Source: Syntrophomonadaceae bacterium (GTDB lineage Bacteria; Bacillota; Dethiobacteria; PWVN01). From it: 28,071 nt of DNA. This document shows, piece by piece, positions 1-8,390 of the stretch; positions within the stretch are counted from its first letter, which is position 1, and each line of letters starts with the position of its first letter. The notes beneath the pieces were generated by a model, which searched no databases, was not told where the DNA came from, and was given only the letters and a program-made list of their open reading frames with translations. The DNA lies in NCBI GenBank assembly GCA_003561835.1, contig PWVN01000237.1, forward strand, positions 1-28,071. The letters are read 5' to 3'. The translations under genes and the position numbers were made by a program.

Positions 1-542
1 ACGACGATGATGAGGCCCGTGGCGGCGGCGATGGCCACCCCCGTCCCCAGGTCCGGCTGCATCAGGATCATGAGAAAGGATGCCCCCATGACGGCCAGGG
101 GGACCAGGGAAGACCTGAGAAAATTGTTCATCTTCACTTCCGGCCGGGAGAGGAACCAGGCGGTGAAGACCACCATGGCCAGTTTGGTGAACTCGGAGGG
201 CTGGATGGTCAGGCTCCCGAGGGTAATCCAGCGCCGGGCGAAGTTGATCTCCACCCCCAGCCCCGGTATGTAGACGGAGGCCAGGAGGGCAAAGTTCAGG
301 ATGACCATGGGCCAGGCCAGGGATTTGAGCTTCCAGTAGTTGACCCTGGAGACGAAAAAGAGGGACACCAGCCCCAGGACAGCCCAGAAGGCCTGGCGGC
401 GCAGGTAGTAGAAGTGGTCCTGGCGGATTTCCACGGCCAGGAGGATGCTGGCGCTGAAGACCATGACGATTCCCAGGGCCAGCAGGACCACGGTAACCAG
501 GAATATGGTGTAATCGGGGTCTTTCCTTTCGGGTTTTTTCAT
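1..542 (-). CDS. ftsW: Cell division lipid II polymerase FtsW/SpoVE (SEDS family), 3' part missing
   Basis: Roughly the first 180 residues of a SEDS-family protein; the gene runs off the left edge. The ATG (540-542) overlaps the murD stop codon as ATGA, typical of translational coupling. A short charged N-terminus (MKKPERK) is followed by several hydrophobic helices. Family hallmarks are visible, such as the stretch ending in ILMQPDLGTG and the segment with RRWITLGSLTIQPSEF. SEDS proteins polymerise glycan strands from lipid II together with a class B PBP; here that partner is probably the PBP encoded upstream in the same cluster. FtsW and the sporulation paralogue SpoVE cannot be told apart from this fragment. 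The position after murD inside the dcw cluster favours the vegetative division protein. Confidence 0.9.
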   Translation of the reverse strand, partial: MKKPERKDPDYTIFLVTVVLLALGIVMVFSASILLAVEIRQDHFYYLRRQAFWAVLGLVSLFFVSRVNYWKLKSLAWPMVILNFALLASVYIPGLGVEINFARRWITLGSLTIQPSEFTKLAMVVFTAWFLSRPEVKMNNFLRSSLVPLAVMGASFLMILMQPDLGTGVAIAAATGLIIV

Positions 543-1915
543 CCTTTTCCTTCCCTTTCCAGGGCCGCCACCAGGGCCTTGAAGCGGCTGCCCCGTTCCT
601 CAAAACTGGCAAACATATCCCAGCTGGCGCAGGCCGGAGACAGCAGGACCCTCTCCCCTGGCTTTGCCCGTTGGTGGGCTTCTATAACCGCCTCTTCCAG
701 GCTGTCCACCAGGGTCCAGGCGGTAAAGCCCGCCTCCCGGCAGGCCCCGGCGATCTTTTCCCGGGTCTCCCCCAGGAGCACCAGGTGGGACACCCGCTCC
801 CGGATGACCCGGGCCAGGCCCGCAAATTCTGCCCCCTTGTCCTTCCCCCCCGCGATGAGGAGGAGGGGTTCCGGGTAGGACATAAGGGCCCGGATGGCGG
901 CATCGGGGTTTGTCCCCTTGGAGTCGTTCACGTAGGGGATCCCCCGGACCTCCGTCACGAATTCCATGCGGTGCTCCACCCCGGCAAAGGAAGCGAGGAC
1001 CTCCGCCGTTACCCGGGGGTCCACTCCCCGGCAATGGGCGGCGGCGGCAGCGGCCAGGGAATTCTCCAGGTTGTGCCGGCCGGGGAGGGCCAGTTCCTTC
1101 ACCGGCAGGACCACCCTGGGGGCCCCGCCGGCGGCGATGACGATCTGCTCCCCCTGAACAAAAACCCCCCGGGACAGGGCTTCCCGGGCACTGAAGGGGA
1201 AGACCCCGGCCCTGATTTCCCCCTGAAGGGCCAGGAGGGCCCCATCATCCCGGTTCAGGACGGCGTAGTCCCCTTCCCCCTGGTTGGCAAAGATCCTGGC
1301 CTTGGCCGACCGGTAGGCCTCGAAGGAGCCGTGGTGGTCCAGGTGGTCTGGGCTCAGATTGAGAAAAACGCTGATGTGGGGACGGAAGTCCCGGATGTGC
1401 TCCAGCTGGAAGCTGCTGAGCTCCGTAACCACCACATCCCCGGGGCCAGAGGCTCCCACCAGGTCGAGCAGGGGCGTGCCGATGTTCCCCCCCACATGCA
1501 CCCTCTCCCCCGCCCTCTTGAGAATTTCCCCGATGAGGGTGGTGGTGGTGGTCTTGCCGTTGGTCCCGGTAACCCCGATGATGGGGGCTTTAATAAAGGC
1601 GTATGCCACTTCTATTTCCGAAAGAACCGGAATTTTCCCCCTCTCCGCCTCCTCAAGGGGCGGAATCCGGGGAGGGACGCCGGGGCTTTTCACCACCAGG
1701 TCCATCCCCCGGGCCAGTTCGGCCGTCTGGGGGCGGCCCAGGGCCAGGGTGATGTTCTCCCGGCCTTCCAGGGCCTTGAGGCCGGGGACCAGGGACGCCG
1801 CTGCCTTGGCATCGCTGGCGGTGACCAGGGCCCCCCGGTCCGCCAGGAAAAGGGCGGCAGCCAGGCCGCTCTTGCCCAGCCCCAGGACGAGAATCTTTTT
1901 GCCTGCCACATCCAT
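539..1915 (-). CDS. murD: UDP-N-acetylmuramoyl-L-alanine--D-glutamate ligase MurD
   Basis: Cytoplasmic ATP-dependent ligase adding D-Glu to UDP-MurNAc-L-Ala in peptidoglycan precursor synthesis. The 458-residue length is normal. An N-terminal Rossmann-like UDP-binding domain (LVLGLGKSGLAA, residues 9-20) comes first. The Mur ligase P-loop GTNGKTTT follows at about 117-124, and the C-terminal domain carries the NDSKGTNPDA motif near residue 330. The ATG start lies 15 nt after the mraY stop. The 3' end overlaps ftsW. Gene order mraY-murD-ftsW is the classical dcw order, so the function is secure. Confidence 0.97.
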   Translation of the reverse strand: MDVAGKKILVLGLGKSGLAAALFLADRGALVTASDAKAAASLVPGLKALEGRENITLALGRPQTAELARGMDLVVKSPGVPPRIPPLEEAERGKIPVLSEIEVAYAFIKAPIIGVTGTNGKTTTTTLIGEILKRAGERVHVGGNIGTPLLDLVGASGPGDVVVTELSSFQLEHIRDFRPHISVFLNLSPDHLDHHGSFEAYRSAKARIFANQGEGDYAVLNRDDGALLALQGEIRAGVFPFSAREALSRGVFVQGEQIVIAAGGAPRVVLPVKELALPGRHNLENSLAAAAAAHCRGVDPRVTAEVLASFAGVEHRMEFVTEVRGIPYVNDSKGTNPDAAIRALMSYPEPLLLIAGGKDKGAEFAGLARVIRERVSHLVLLGETREKIAGACREAGFTAWTLVDSLEEAVIEAHQRAKPGERVLLSPACASWDMFASFEERGSRFKALVAALEREGKG

Positions 1916-1930
1916 GCCGGTAACCCCTTT

Positions 1931-2905
1931 CTAGATCCAGATGCTGAAGGTGCCCAAATCCACCAGGGCCAGGAGGGCGAAGAGGAAGGCGGCGGCCCAA
2001 AAGCCCATGACCACCTGCCATTCAGACCAGCCCCCCAGTTCGAAGTGGTGGTGCAGGGGGGACATGCGGAAGATACGCTTCCCCGTGGTCTGGAAGAGGG
2101 CCACCTGCAGGATGACGGAGAGGGTTTCCACCACGAAGACCCCTCCGACGACGATGAGGTAGATTTCCGTCTTGGTGAGGATGGCCAGGGCCGCCAGGCC
2201 GGCCCCCAAAGACAGGGAGCCGGCATCCCCCATGAAAATCCGGGCCGGGTGCAGGTTGAAGATGAGAAAACCGAAGGTAGAGCCCGTGAGGACGGCGCAG
2301 AAAAAGGCCAGCTCCGGCAGGCCCCGCCACAGGGAGATAAAAAGGTAGGCCACCAGGGCCAGGATGGCCGTCCCCGCCGCCAGCCCGTCGATGCCGTCCG
2401 TCAGGTTGACGCCGTGGGAAGTGCCCAGGATGATGGCAAAGACCAGGGGGTAGTAGATAAGGCCCAGGTCAAAATCCAGGTCCACAAAGGGGATTTCCAC
2501 CACCGTGCTGTGCCCTGTCCAAAGGAGGAAAAGGGCGAAGAGGGAGATCAGGACCAGCTGGGCCGAAAGCTTGCTCCGGGCCTTAAGGCCCAAAGAACGC
2601 CGCCGGTATATCTTCAGGAAATCGTCCAGAAAGCCGATGGCCCCATGGCCCAGGACCAGGAGGAACACGGCGGCGAAGGGGGCGGAAAAGGGGCGGAAGA
2701 GGAGGCTCATGGCCACCAGGGCAGCCAGGAAAACCAGGCCTCCCATGGTGGGGGTGCCCGCCTTTTTCAGGTGCCTTTTGGGGCCGTCCTCCCGGATCCT
2801 CTGGCCGTAATCCAGCTTCTTCAACCGGCGGATAAAGGCGGGGGCCAAAAGCAGGCTCAGGCCAAAGGCCAGGGCCATGGCCCTGTAAATCTCGTACCGG
2901 GTCAT
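1931..2905 (-). CDS. mraY: Phospho-N-acetylmuramoyl-pentapeptide transferase MraY
   Basis: Integral membrane enzyme that transfers phospho-MurNAc-pentapeptide to undecaprenyl phosphate, giving lipid I. The 324 residues form about ten hydrophobic helices. The diagnostic cytoplasmic motifs are all present: FLDDFLK near residues 92-98 (catalytic Asp pair), NLTDGIDGLAAG near 167-178, FMGDAGS near 224-230, and the histidine cluster HHHFE near 285-289. The start codon overlaps the murF stop as ATGA, so translation is probably coupled. Length and motif order match the family, and nothing looks degraded. Confidence 0.97.
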   Translation of the reverse strand: MTRYEIYRAMALAFGLSLLLAPAFIRRLKKLDYGQRIREDGPKRHLKKAGTPTMGGLVFLAALVAMSLLFRPFSAPFAAVFLLVLGHGAIGFLDDFLKIYRRRSLGLKARSKLSAQLVLISLFALFLLWTGHSTVVEIPFVDLDFDLGLIYYPLVFAIILGTSHGVNLTDGIDGLAAGTAILALVAYLFISLWRGLPELAFFCAVLTGSTFGFLIFNLHPARIFMGDAGSLSLGAGLAALAILTKTEIYLIVVGGVFVVETLSVILQVALFQTTGKRIFRMSPLHHHFELGGWSEWQVVMGFWAAAFLFALLALVDLGTFSIWI

Positions 2906-4302
2906 TTTCCCTTCACCTCCCGCCAGAACCCGGGGCTAAGGGCGCCCACGATCCCTTCCATCTGCATGCCCCGGGAACCCTTTATCAGAAGGCAGTCTCC
3001 CGGTGAGGCAAATTCTTTCAGGGCTTTCAGGGCCTCTTCTTCCTTCAGGCAGGCCCTGACCCGTTCCATACCCGCCTGCCGGGCCCCGGCGGCGGTTTGC
3101 CGGGAGAGGTCCCCCAGGGTGATGAGGTAGGCGAGGCCCTGGCCCGCGGCGAAGCGGCCCACCGCCTCATGGTGTTCGGGGGCCCCGGCCCCCAGCTCGA
3201 ACATGTCCCCCAGGATGGCCCCTTTGGGCCTTTCCCCCGCCATGTCCGAGAGGGCCTCCAGGGAAGCCCGGGCGGAGGTGGGGTTGGCATTGTAGGTGTC
3301 ATTGATGACGGTCATACCCGCCCGCTCTTCCACCTGGAGGCGGCCCGAGGTCACTGCGGCCCCTTCCAGGCCCCCTTTGATGTCCCGGGGAGCCAGTCCC
3401 AGCTGCCAGCCCACGGCGGCCGCCGCCAGGGCATTGAGGACGGTGTGGCGTCCCCACTGGGGGAGCCTGACCTTGAATACAGCCCCGGGAAGGCAGAGGT
3501 CAAATTCCGCCCGCCCCTCCCGGGTGGCGAGGTTTTCCCCCCGCACCGGGTATTCTTCCCGAAAACCGTAGTAAATAGTTTTCCCTGGGAACCTCTCCCC
3601 CAGCTCCCGCAGGCGGGGGTCCTCCCCGTTCAAGACGGCGGTCCCCCCGGGGTCCATCCCCTCCAGGAGTTCCCCCTTGGCCCGGGCCACCCCTTCCAGG
3701 CTGCCCACCATCTCCAGGTGGGCTTCCCCGATGTTGGTGATGACCCCCAGGGTGGGCCTGGCCATCCTGGTGAGAAAGGCAATTTCCCCGAAGCCGCTCA
3801 TCCCCATCTCCAGGACGGCGGCCCGGTGCCCGGCCGAGAGCCTCAGCAGCATCAGGGGCAGGCCGATTTCGTTGTTCAGGTTTCCCTCCGTTTTCAGGAG
3901 GCGGTACTTTTCCCCCAAAACGGCGGCGATGAAATCCTTGGTGGTGGTCTTGCCGGCGCTCCCCGTCACCGCCACCACGGGCAGGGAGAAGAGCTGCCGG
4001 TAATAGGCCGCCGTATGCTGAAGGGCCTTAAGGGGGTCCGCCACCAGGACGACCGCCCCGCGGGCCGGCGGGCGGAATTCCTTCTCCCGCTCCCGAGCCA
4101 CAAAGGTGCCGGCGGCCCCCCTGGCGAAGGCTTCCGGGATGTACTCGTGCCCATCCCTTTGCCCCCCCTTGAGGGGCACAAAAAAATCTCCCCTCTCAAG
4201 GGTCCGGGTATCGATGGAAAAACCCCGGGGAGACTCCTCCCCGGCCCCCGTCAGCAGGAAGCCCGAGGCGGCGGCGGTTATTTCCCGGATGGTCAAATTC
4301 AT
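2902..4302 (-). CDS. murF: UDP-N-acetylmuramoyl-tripeptide--D-alanyl-D-alanine ligase MurF
   Basis: Adds D-Ala-D-Ala to the UDP-MurNAc-tripeptide in the last cytoplasmic ligation step. The Mur ligase P-loop GSAGKTTT is near residues 114-121, followed by the central domain (NEIGLPLMLLRL, VITNIGEAHLE) and the C-terminal domain with NDTYNANPTS. I chose the ATG at 4302 (product starting MNLTIREI, 466 aa). A TTG three codons upstream (4311) would overlap the murE stop as TTGA and cannot be excluded. A G-rich ribosome binding site lies about 10 nt before the ATG. The gene overlaps mraY by 4 nt at its 3' end. Confidence 0.95.
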   Translation of the reverse strand: MNLTIREITAAASGFLLTGAGEESPRGFSIDTRTLERGDFFVPLKGGQRDGHEYIPEAFARGAAGTFVAREREKEFRPPARGAVVLVADPLKALQHTAAYYRQLFSLPVVAVTGSAGKTTTKDFIAAVLGEKYRLLKTEGNLNNEIGLPLMLLRLSAGHRAAVLEMGMSGFGEIAFLTRMARPTLGVITNIGEAHLEMVGSLEGVARAKGELLEGMDPGGTAVLNGEDPRLRELGERFPGKTIYYGFREEYPVRGENLATREGRAEFDLCLPGAVFKVRLPQWGRHTVLNALAAAAVGWQLGLAPRDIKGGLEGAAVTSGRLQVEERAGMTVINDTYNANPTSARASLEALSDMAGERPKGAILGDMFELGAGAPEHHEAVGRFAAGQGLAYLITLGDLSRQTAAGARQAGMERVRACLKEEEALKALKEFASPGDCLLIKGSRGMQMEGIVGALSPGFWREVKGK

Positions 4303-4307
4303 GGCGG

Positions 4308-5804
4308 TCAAGCCCCCTTTCCCCCGGGCGGGCTGCCCGGCCCCTGCCGCAGGCAGCGGCGGGCCACTTCCCGGTCATCGAAATCGATGGTGCCGTCGTG
4401 GAAAACCTGGTAGGTTTCGTGGCCTTTCCCGGCGATGAGCACCAGGTCCCCCTCCCCGGCCCGGCCGAGGGCCGCCCCGATGGCCTCCTCCCGGTCCAGG
4501 AGGACGGTATATGCCCCGGGAGAAGCGTCCCCGATGCCTGCCAGGATATCCTCGAGGATCTGCTCCACCGGCTCTCCCCGGGGGTTATCGTTGGTGATGA
4601 CGGCAAAATCGCTGTATTTCAGGACGATGGCCCCCATCAGGGGCCGTTTGCTCCGGTCCCGCTCCCCCCCGCAGCCGAAGACGGTGATGAGCCTTCCCGG
4701 GCAGAACTGGCGCACCGTGGAGAGGACGTTCTCCAGGCCGTCCGGGGTATGGGCGTAGTCCACCAGGACGGTGAAGCTCTGGCCCTCGTCCACCTTCTCC
4801 AGGCGCCCCGGAATCCCCTCCACCTTCTCCAGTTCTTTTTCGATCAGGGCGGGGGAAATCCCTTCTTTCAGGGCCACGGTGATGGCCGCCAGGGCATTGT
4901 AGACGCTGAAGAGGCCCGTGATCTTCAGGCGGGCCTTGAGCCCCCCCCAGGGGGTCAGGGCGGTGAAGGAAACGCCTTCGGGGCCCACGGAGATATCCAC
5001 GGCCCGGATCCGGGCCCCTGCCTTCAGGCCGTAGGTCAGGATTTCGGCGGTGGTGATCCTTTGCAGGTAGCCGGCCTGGGGGTCATCCAGGTTGATGACG
5101 GCATAGTTCCCCGCCTTTCGCGGCAGGTTGCGGAAGAGGCGGGCCTTGGCCGCCCGGTATGCGGAAAAGTCCTCATGAAAATCCAGGTGGTCCTCGGTGA
5201 TGTTGGTCAGGACGGCGGCGTTGAATTCGCACTGGTCCACCCGGTCCAGGGCCAGGGCATGGGAGGACACCTCCATGGTGCAGTAGGCCGCGCCGGCGGC
5301 GGCCATCTCCCTAAGGAGCCGGTGCAGCACCGGGGCTTCGGGGGTGGTGGCCAGGGCGGGGCGCCGGCGCCGGCCCAGGTAGTAACCGATGGTGCCGATG
5401 AGGCCCGTTTCCCCGGGGGTGCCGGCGGCCAGCAGGCCGTCGATCAAGTGGGTGGTGGTGGTTTTCCCGTTGGTGCCCGTGACGCCGATGAGGCGCAGGT
5501 CCCGGGAGGGGTACCCGTAGTATCTGGCCGCCAGCCTGGACAGGACCCGGCGGGGGTTTCCCGCCCGGATGACGGCGGCGCCCTCCAGGGGACCGAAGGA
5601 TTCGGAAACCACCAGGGCAGCGGCGCCCCCTGCCAGGGCTTCCCGGAGAAAACGGTGGCCGTCGGTCCGGGTGCCGGAGAGGCAGACGAAGAGGTCCCCC
5701 TCCCTCACCTGCCGGGAATCGAAGGAGATCCCCCGGATATCTGCAGCCAGGGGCCCCTGGGCCCGCACCTGGGGCACTCCCCGCAAAAGCTCCTGCAAAC
5801 GCAT
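4308..5804 (-). CDS. murE: UDP-N-acetylmuramoyl-tripeptide synthetase MurE (meso-DAP type)
   Basis: Adds the third amino acid of the stem peptide. The ATP-binding motif GTNGKTTT is near residues 110-117. A carbamylated-lysine-type segment (AYRAAKARLF) is near 216-225. The sequence DNPRGEP near 406-412 contains the DNPR motif typical of enzymes that use meso-diaminopimelate, so the organism probably has mDAP-type peptidoglycan. Length is 498 aa, normal. The ATG start follows a run of G residues acting as ribosome binding site. It is separated from the PBP gene by 97 nt holding a strong hairpin, while murF begins almost immediately after it. Confidence 0.96.
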   Translation of the reverse strand: MRLQELLRGVPQVRAQGPLAADIRGISFDSRQVREGDLFVCLSGTRTDGHRFLREALAGGAAALVVSESFGPLEGAAVIRAGNPRRVLSRLAARYYGYPSRDLRLIGVTGTNGKTTTTHLIDGLLAAGTPGETGLIGTIGYYLGRRRRPALATTPEAPVLHRLLREMAAAGAAYCTMEVSSHALALDRVDQCEFNAAVLTNITEDHLDFHEDFSAYRAAKARLFRNLPRKAGNYAVINLDDPQAGYLQRITTAEILTYGLKAGARIRAVDISVGPEGVSFTALTPWGGLKARLKITGLFSVYNALAAITVALKEGISPALIEKELEKVEGIPGRLEKVDEGQSFTVLVDYAHTPDGLENVLSTVRQFCPGRLITVFGCGGERDRSKRPLMGAIVLKYSDFAVITNDNPRGEPVEQILEDILAGIGDASPGAYTVLLDREEAIGAALGRAGEGDLVLIAGKGHETYQVFHDGTIDFDDREVARRCLRQGPGSPPGGKGA

Positions 5805-5884
5805 CTCTAGCCCCCCTGGCTCTGTAGATATCCCTCTCGTTAAACCCTTAGTATTCTCCCCGCAACGGCCAATTATGTGAAGAA

Positions 5885-5916
5885 GGGACAGGAGTTTTTG
5901 GTCAATCTCCTGTCCC
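5885..5916 (-). terminator. Hairpin between PBP gene and murE; possible attenuator or weak terminator
   Basis: Read on the minus strand, a perfect 10-bp stem GGGACAGGAG/CTCCTGTCCC encloses a 12-nt loop. The stop codon of the PBP gene (5902-5904) lies inside that loop. The following sequence TTCTTCACAT is only modestly T-rich. It may therefore be a partial terminator or mRNA-stabilising element rather than a full stop, since murE continues the same cluster 80 nt further on. Confidence 0.5.
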
Positions 5917-8004
5917 GAATTCCAGGACGATCTCGCTGCCTGCAGGGACGGATTCGAAGGCCCCGGGCTCCTGGGTCCGGACCACGCCGGAGCCGTAGCT
6001 CTTCATGGTCAGGCCCAGCCAGTGCAAAATCTCCGCCGCCTCCCGCATGCTTCTGCCCGCCAGGTTGGGCACCTGGACCTGCCCGCCCCCGTCATCGCCG
6101 GTGTAGACCAGGATCTCCGTGTGCAGGGGGACCTGGGTACCGGCCCTGGGGGTCTGCTCCCGGATGGTTCCCCCCTCTCCCAGGGGGGTTAAAATCAGGC
6201 CCAGCTGGTCCGCCTCCGCCGCCCCTTCCTCCAGGGTAAAGCCCAGGAGGTCCGGCACCCCCACCAGGGCCGGGGAGGCCTGCTGTTCCTCGGGAAAGTC
6301 GGGGGGGATGCCCAGGTAGTTCAAATAGTCCGCGGCCACCCGCTTGAAGAGGGGCGCGGGGATCTGGGAGCCGTACTGGATCCCCCGTTTGGCGCTGTCC
6401 ACGGCGATGTACAGGATAACCTGGGGGTCTTCCACGGGGAAGAACCCCAGGAAGGAAACGATGAATTCCCCCGAAATGTAGCGGCCTCCGGGGCCCACCT
6501 TCTGGGCCGTCCCCGTCTTGCCACCAAACCTGTAGCCCGGCACGGCGGCATTCTTGCCGCTGCCGTCCTCCACCACCAGCTCCATGATGTGTTTGACCTC
6601 CTCCGATGTTTCGGGGGAGATGACCTGCCGCACCACCGTGGGTTCCCGTTTTTCGATGATGGCCCCGTCGGGCCCCAGGATTTCCTGGACGATGTAGGGC
6701 TGCATCAGGTTGCCGCCGTTGATCATGGCGGCCACGGCCATGACCTGCTGCAGGGGGGTTACGGAAACCCCCTGGCCAAAGGAGGTGGTGGCCTGCTCCA
6801 CCGGGCCGAACTGCTCTTCCCGGAAGAGGATGCCGGTGCTCTCCCCGGGCAGGTCGATGCCGCTGCGCGCCCCGAAGCCGAAGGCTTTGATGTAATCCAG
6901 AAGGGTTTCCCCCCCCAGCCGGTCCCCCAGGGTGATAAAACCGGGGTTGCAGGAGCTAAGGACCACCTGCAGGTAGTCGATGGACCCGTGGCCGCCCCGG
7001 CGGCGGGTCCAGCAGCCGATGGAATGGCCCCCGACCCGGACGGAGCCGCTGCAGAAAAAGCCTTCCCTCATGTTGTAAACCCCCTGGTCGATGGCTGCCG
7101 AAAGGGTCACCAGTTTGAAGGTGGAGCCGGGTTCGAAGGTGTTGCTGATGGGGAAGATCTGCCAGTACTCCCGGGAATACTCGCCGTAATGGTTGGGGTC
7201 AAAATCCGGCTTTCCCGACATGGCCAGGATTCCCCCCGTTTGGGGGTCCACCGCCAGGGCGATGATCCGCAGGGGCTCGAACTCCACCATGGCCCGGTCC
7301 ATTTCCCTGTCCAGGATGAACTGCAGGTATTCGTCGACGGTCAGGACCAGGTCCCGGCCCTTCTGGGCTTCCACGTACCGGGAAACCCCCTGGGGGATGG
7401 GCAGCCCCCGGCCGTCGGCCAGAAAGGTCAGGCGCCCCTCCCGGCCCCGCAGGGTCTCTTCATAGCGGATCTCCAAACCGCTCCACCCCTGGTCCACGCC
7501 CACAAAGCCCAGCACCTGGGAGAGCAGCCGTTCGTGGGGGTAATAGCGCTTGCTCTCGGGGGTGAAGCCGATGCCCGGCAGGTCCAGCTGCCGGATTGCC
7601 CTGGCCGTCTCCTCATCCACCTGGCGCTTGATATAAACGGCGGCCCGCTGGGAGCTGACCAGCTCCAGAAGCCGCTCTTCATCCATTCCCAGGGCCCCGG
7701 CCAGTTCCCGGGCCGTTTCCTCCCTCACCGCCTCGGGGATCTGGGGAGGGAAGGCCACGATGGTTTCGGCGCTGGCGCTGGCGGCCAGGACCCTCATGTT
7801 GCGGTCATAGATGGTGCCCCGGGGGGCCTCCACCCTCAAGCTCCGGTTCCACTGCTCGTGGGCCAGCTGCCGGTATTCCTCCGCCTTCACCAGCTGGATC
7901 CAGGCCAGCCGGAAAACCAGGGCACCGGTTATAAAGAAAAAAAGGACAAAACAAAACAACAATCTTTTTCTTATTGTGGCAGATGACACCGTCTGTTTTG
8001 GCAA
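5902..8004 (-). CDS. pbpB: Class B penicillin-binding protein (division transpeptidase, PBP2B/FtsI-like) with two PASTA domains
   Basis: Membrane-anchored D,D-transpeptidase that crosslinks septal peptidoglycan. One N-terminal membrane helix spans about residues 14-35. It is followed by the PBP dimerisation domain (RGTIYDRNMRVLA near 62-74). The transpeptidase domain has all three active-site motifs: S294-TFK (STFK), S351-C-N353, and K496-TG. Two PASTA repeats follow (about 580-640 and 642-698). Two PASTA domains resemble Bacillus PBP2B more than the sporulation protein SpoVD, which has one, but this distinction is not absolute. The start is TTG, supported by AGGAGG 7 nt upstream; it lies 11 nt after the ftsL-like stop. 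Length 700 aa is typical. Confidence 0.93.
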   Translation of the reverse strand: MPKQTVSSATIRKRLLFCFVLFFFITGALVFRLAWIQLVKAEEYRQLAHEQWNRSLRVEAPRGTIYDRNMRVLAASASAETIVAFPPQIPEAVREETARELAGALGMDEERLLELVSSQRAAVYIKRQVDEETARAIRQLDLPGIGFTPESKRYYPHERLLSQVLGFVGVDQGWSGLEIRYEETLRGREGRLTFLADGRGLPIPQGVSRYVEAQKGRDLVLTVDEYLQFILDREMDRAMVEFEPLRIIALAVDPQTGGILAMSGKPDFDPNHYGEYSREYWQIFPISNTFEPGSTFKLVTLSAAIDQGVYNMREGFFCSGSVRVGGHSIGCWTRRRGGHGSIDYLQVVLSSCNPGFITLGDRLGGETLLDYIKAFGFGARSGIDLPGESTGILFREEQFGPVEQATTSFGQGVSVTPLQQVMAVAAMINGGNLMQPYIVQEILGPDGAIIEKREPTVVRQVISPETSEEVKHIMELVVEDGSGKNAAVPGYRFGGKTGTAQKVGPGGRYISGEFIVSFLGFFPVEDPQVILYIAVDSAKRGIQYGSQIPAPLFKRVAADYLNYLGIPPDFPEEQQASPALVGVPDLLGFTLEEGAAEADQLGLILTPLGEGGTIREQTPRAGTQVPLHTEILVYTGDDGGGQVQVPNLAGRSMREAAEILHWLGLTMKSYGSGVVRTQEPGAFESVPAGSEIVLEFGTGD

Positions 8005-8015
8005 GGAGCGCCCTC

Positions 8016-8387
8016 CTACCTCTTCAGGGTAAGGATGATGTGCTGGTTCTCCGCTGGGTAGATCAGGCCCAGTTCCTCCAGGGCGATGCTTTCGATGCGG
8101 TCTAAGGAATTCAAACCGGCTGCCTCTAATTGTAAATGATACTGCTCACTTTTTAAAGCGGTGATTTCCTTCCGCAGCCGGCCCGTCTGGTAGCTGATCC
8201 CCAGGAGCATGGAATAATGGGCGAGGACGGATACAGCTACGGAAAAGACGAACATCACCAGGGCCACCTGGGCGTACTTCTGCAGGACCCGGGCCTTCTT
8301 CCGTACGACCTTCCGCGGTTTTTCCTCCCAATTGGGGTAACGCCAAGGTTCAACTGCGTATGCGTGCTTCCTTTTAGCTACTAGCAA
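8016..8387 (-). CDS. ftsL: FtsL-like septum formation protein
   Basis: A small bitopic membrane protein of 123 aa in the usual ftsL position between rsmH and the class B PBP. The N-terminus is basic (KPRKVVRKKARVLQKY). A single membrane helix follows at about residues 40-60, then a coiled-coil-like segment (YQTGRLRKEITALKSEQYHL) and a short tail with IALEELGLIYP typical of FtsL/DivIC proteins. FtsL forms a complex with FtsB/DivIC and FtsQ/DivIB that activates FtsW and its PBP. The start appears to be TTG with only a weak ribosome binding site, so it may be translated by coupling to rsmH, which ends 3 nt upstream. FtsL sequences are poorly conserved; the call leans on context and topology. Confidence 0.83.
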   Translation of the reverse strand: MLVAKRKHAYAVEPWRYPNWEEKPRKVVRKKARVLQKYAQVALVMFVFSVAVSVLAHYSMLLGISYQTGRLRKEITALKSEQYHLQLEAAGLNSLDRIESIALEELGLIYPAENQHIILTLKR

Positions 8388-8390
8388 TTC

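Noticed and set aside
671..3130. Long plus-strand open frame of 819 codons
   Set aside because: It lies opposite murD and mraY and is Gly/Pro/Gln-rich low-complexity sequence, as expected from reading GC-rich codons backwards. It has no domain and no ribosome binding site.
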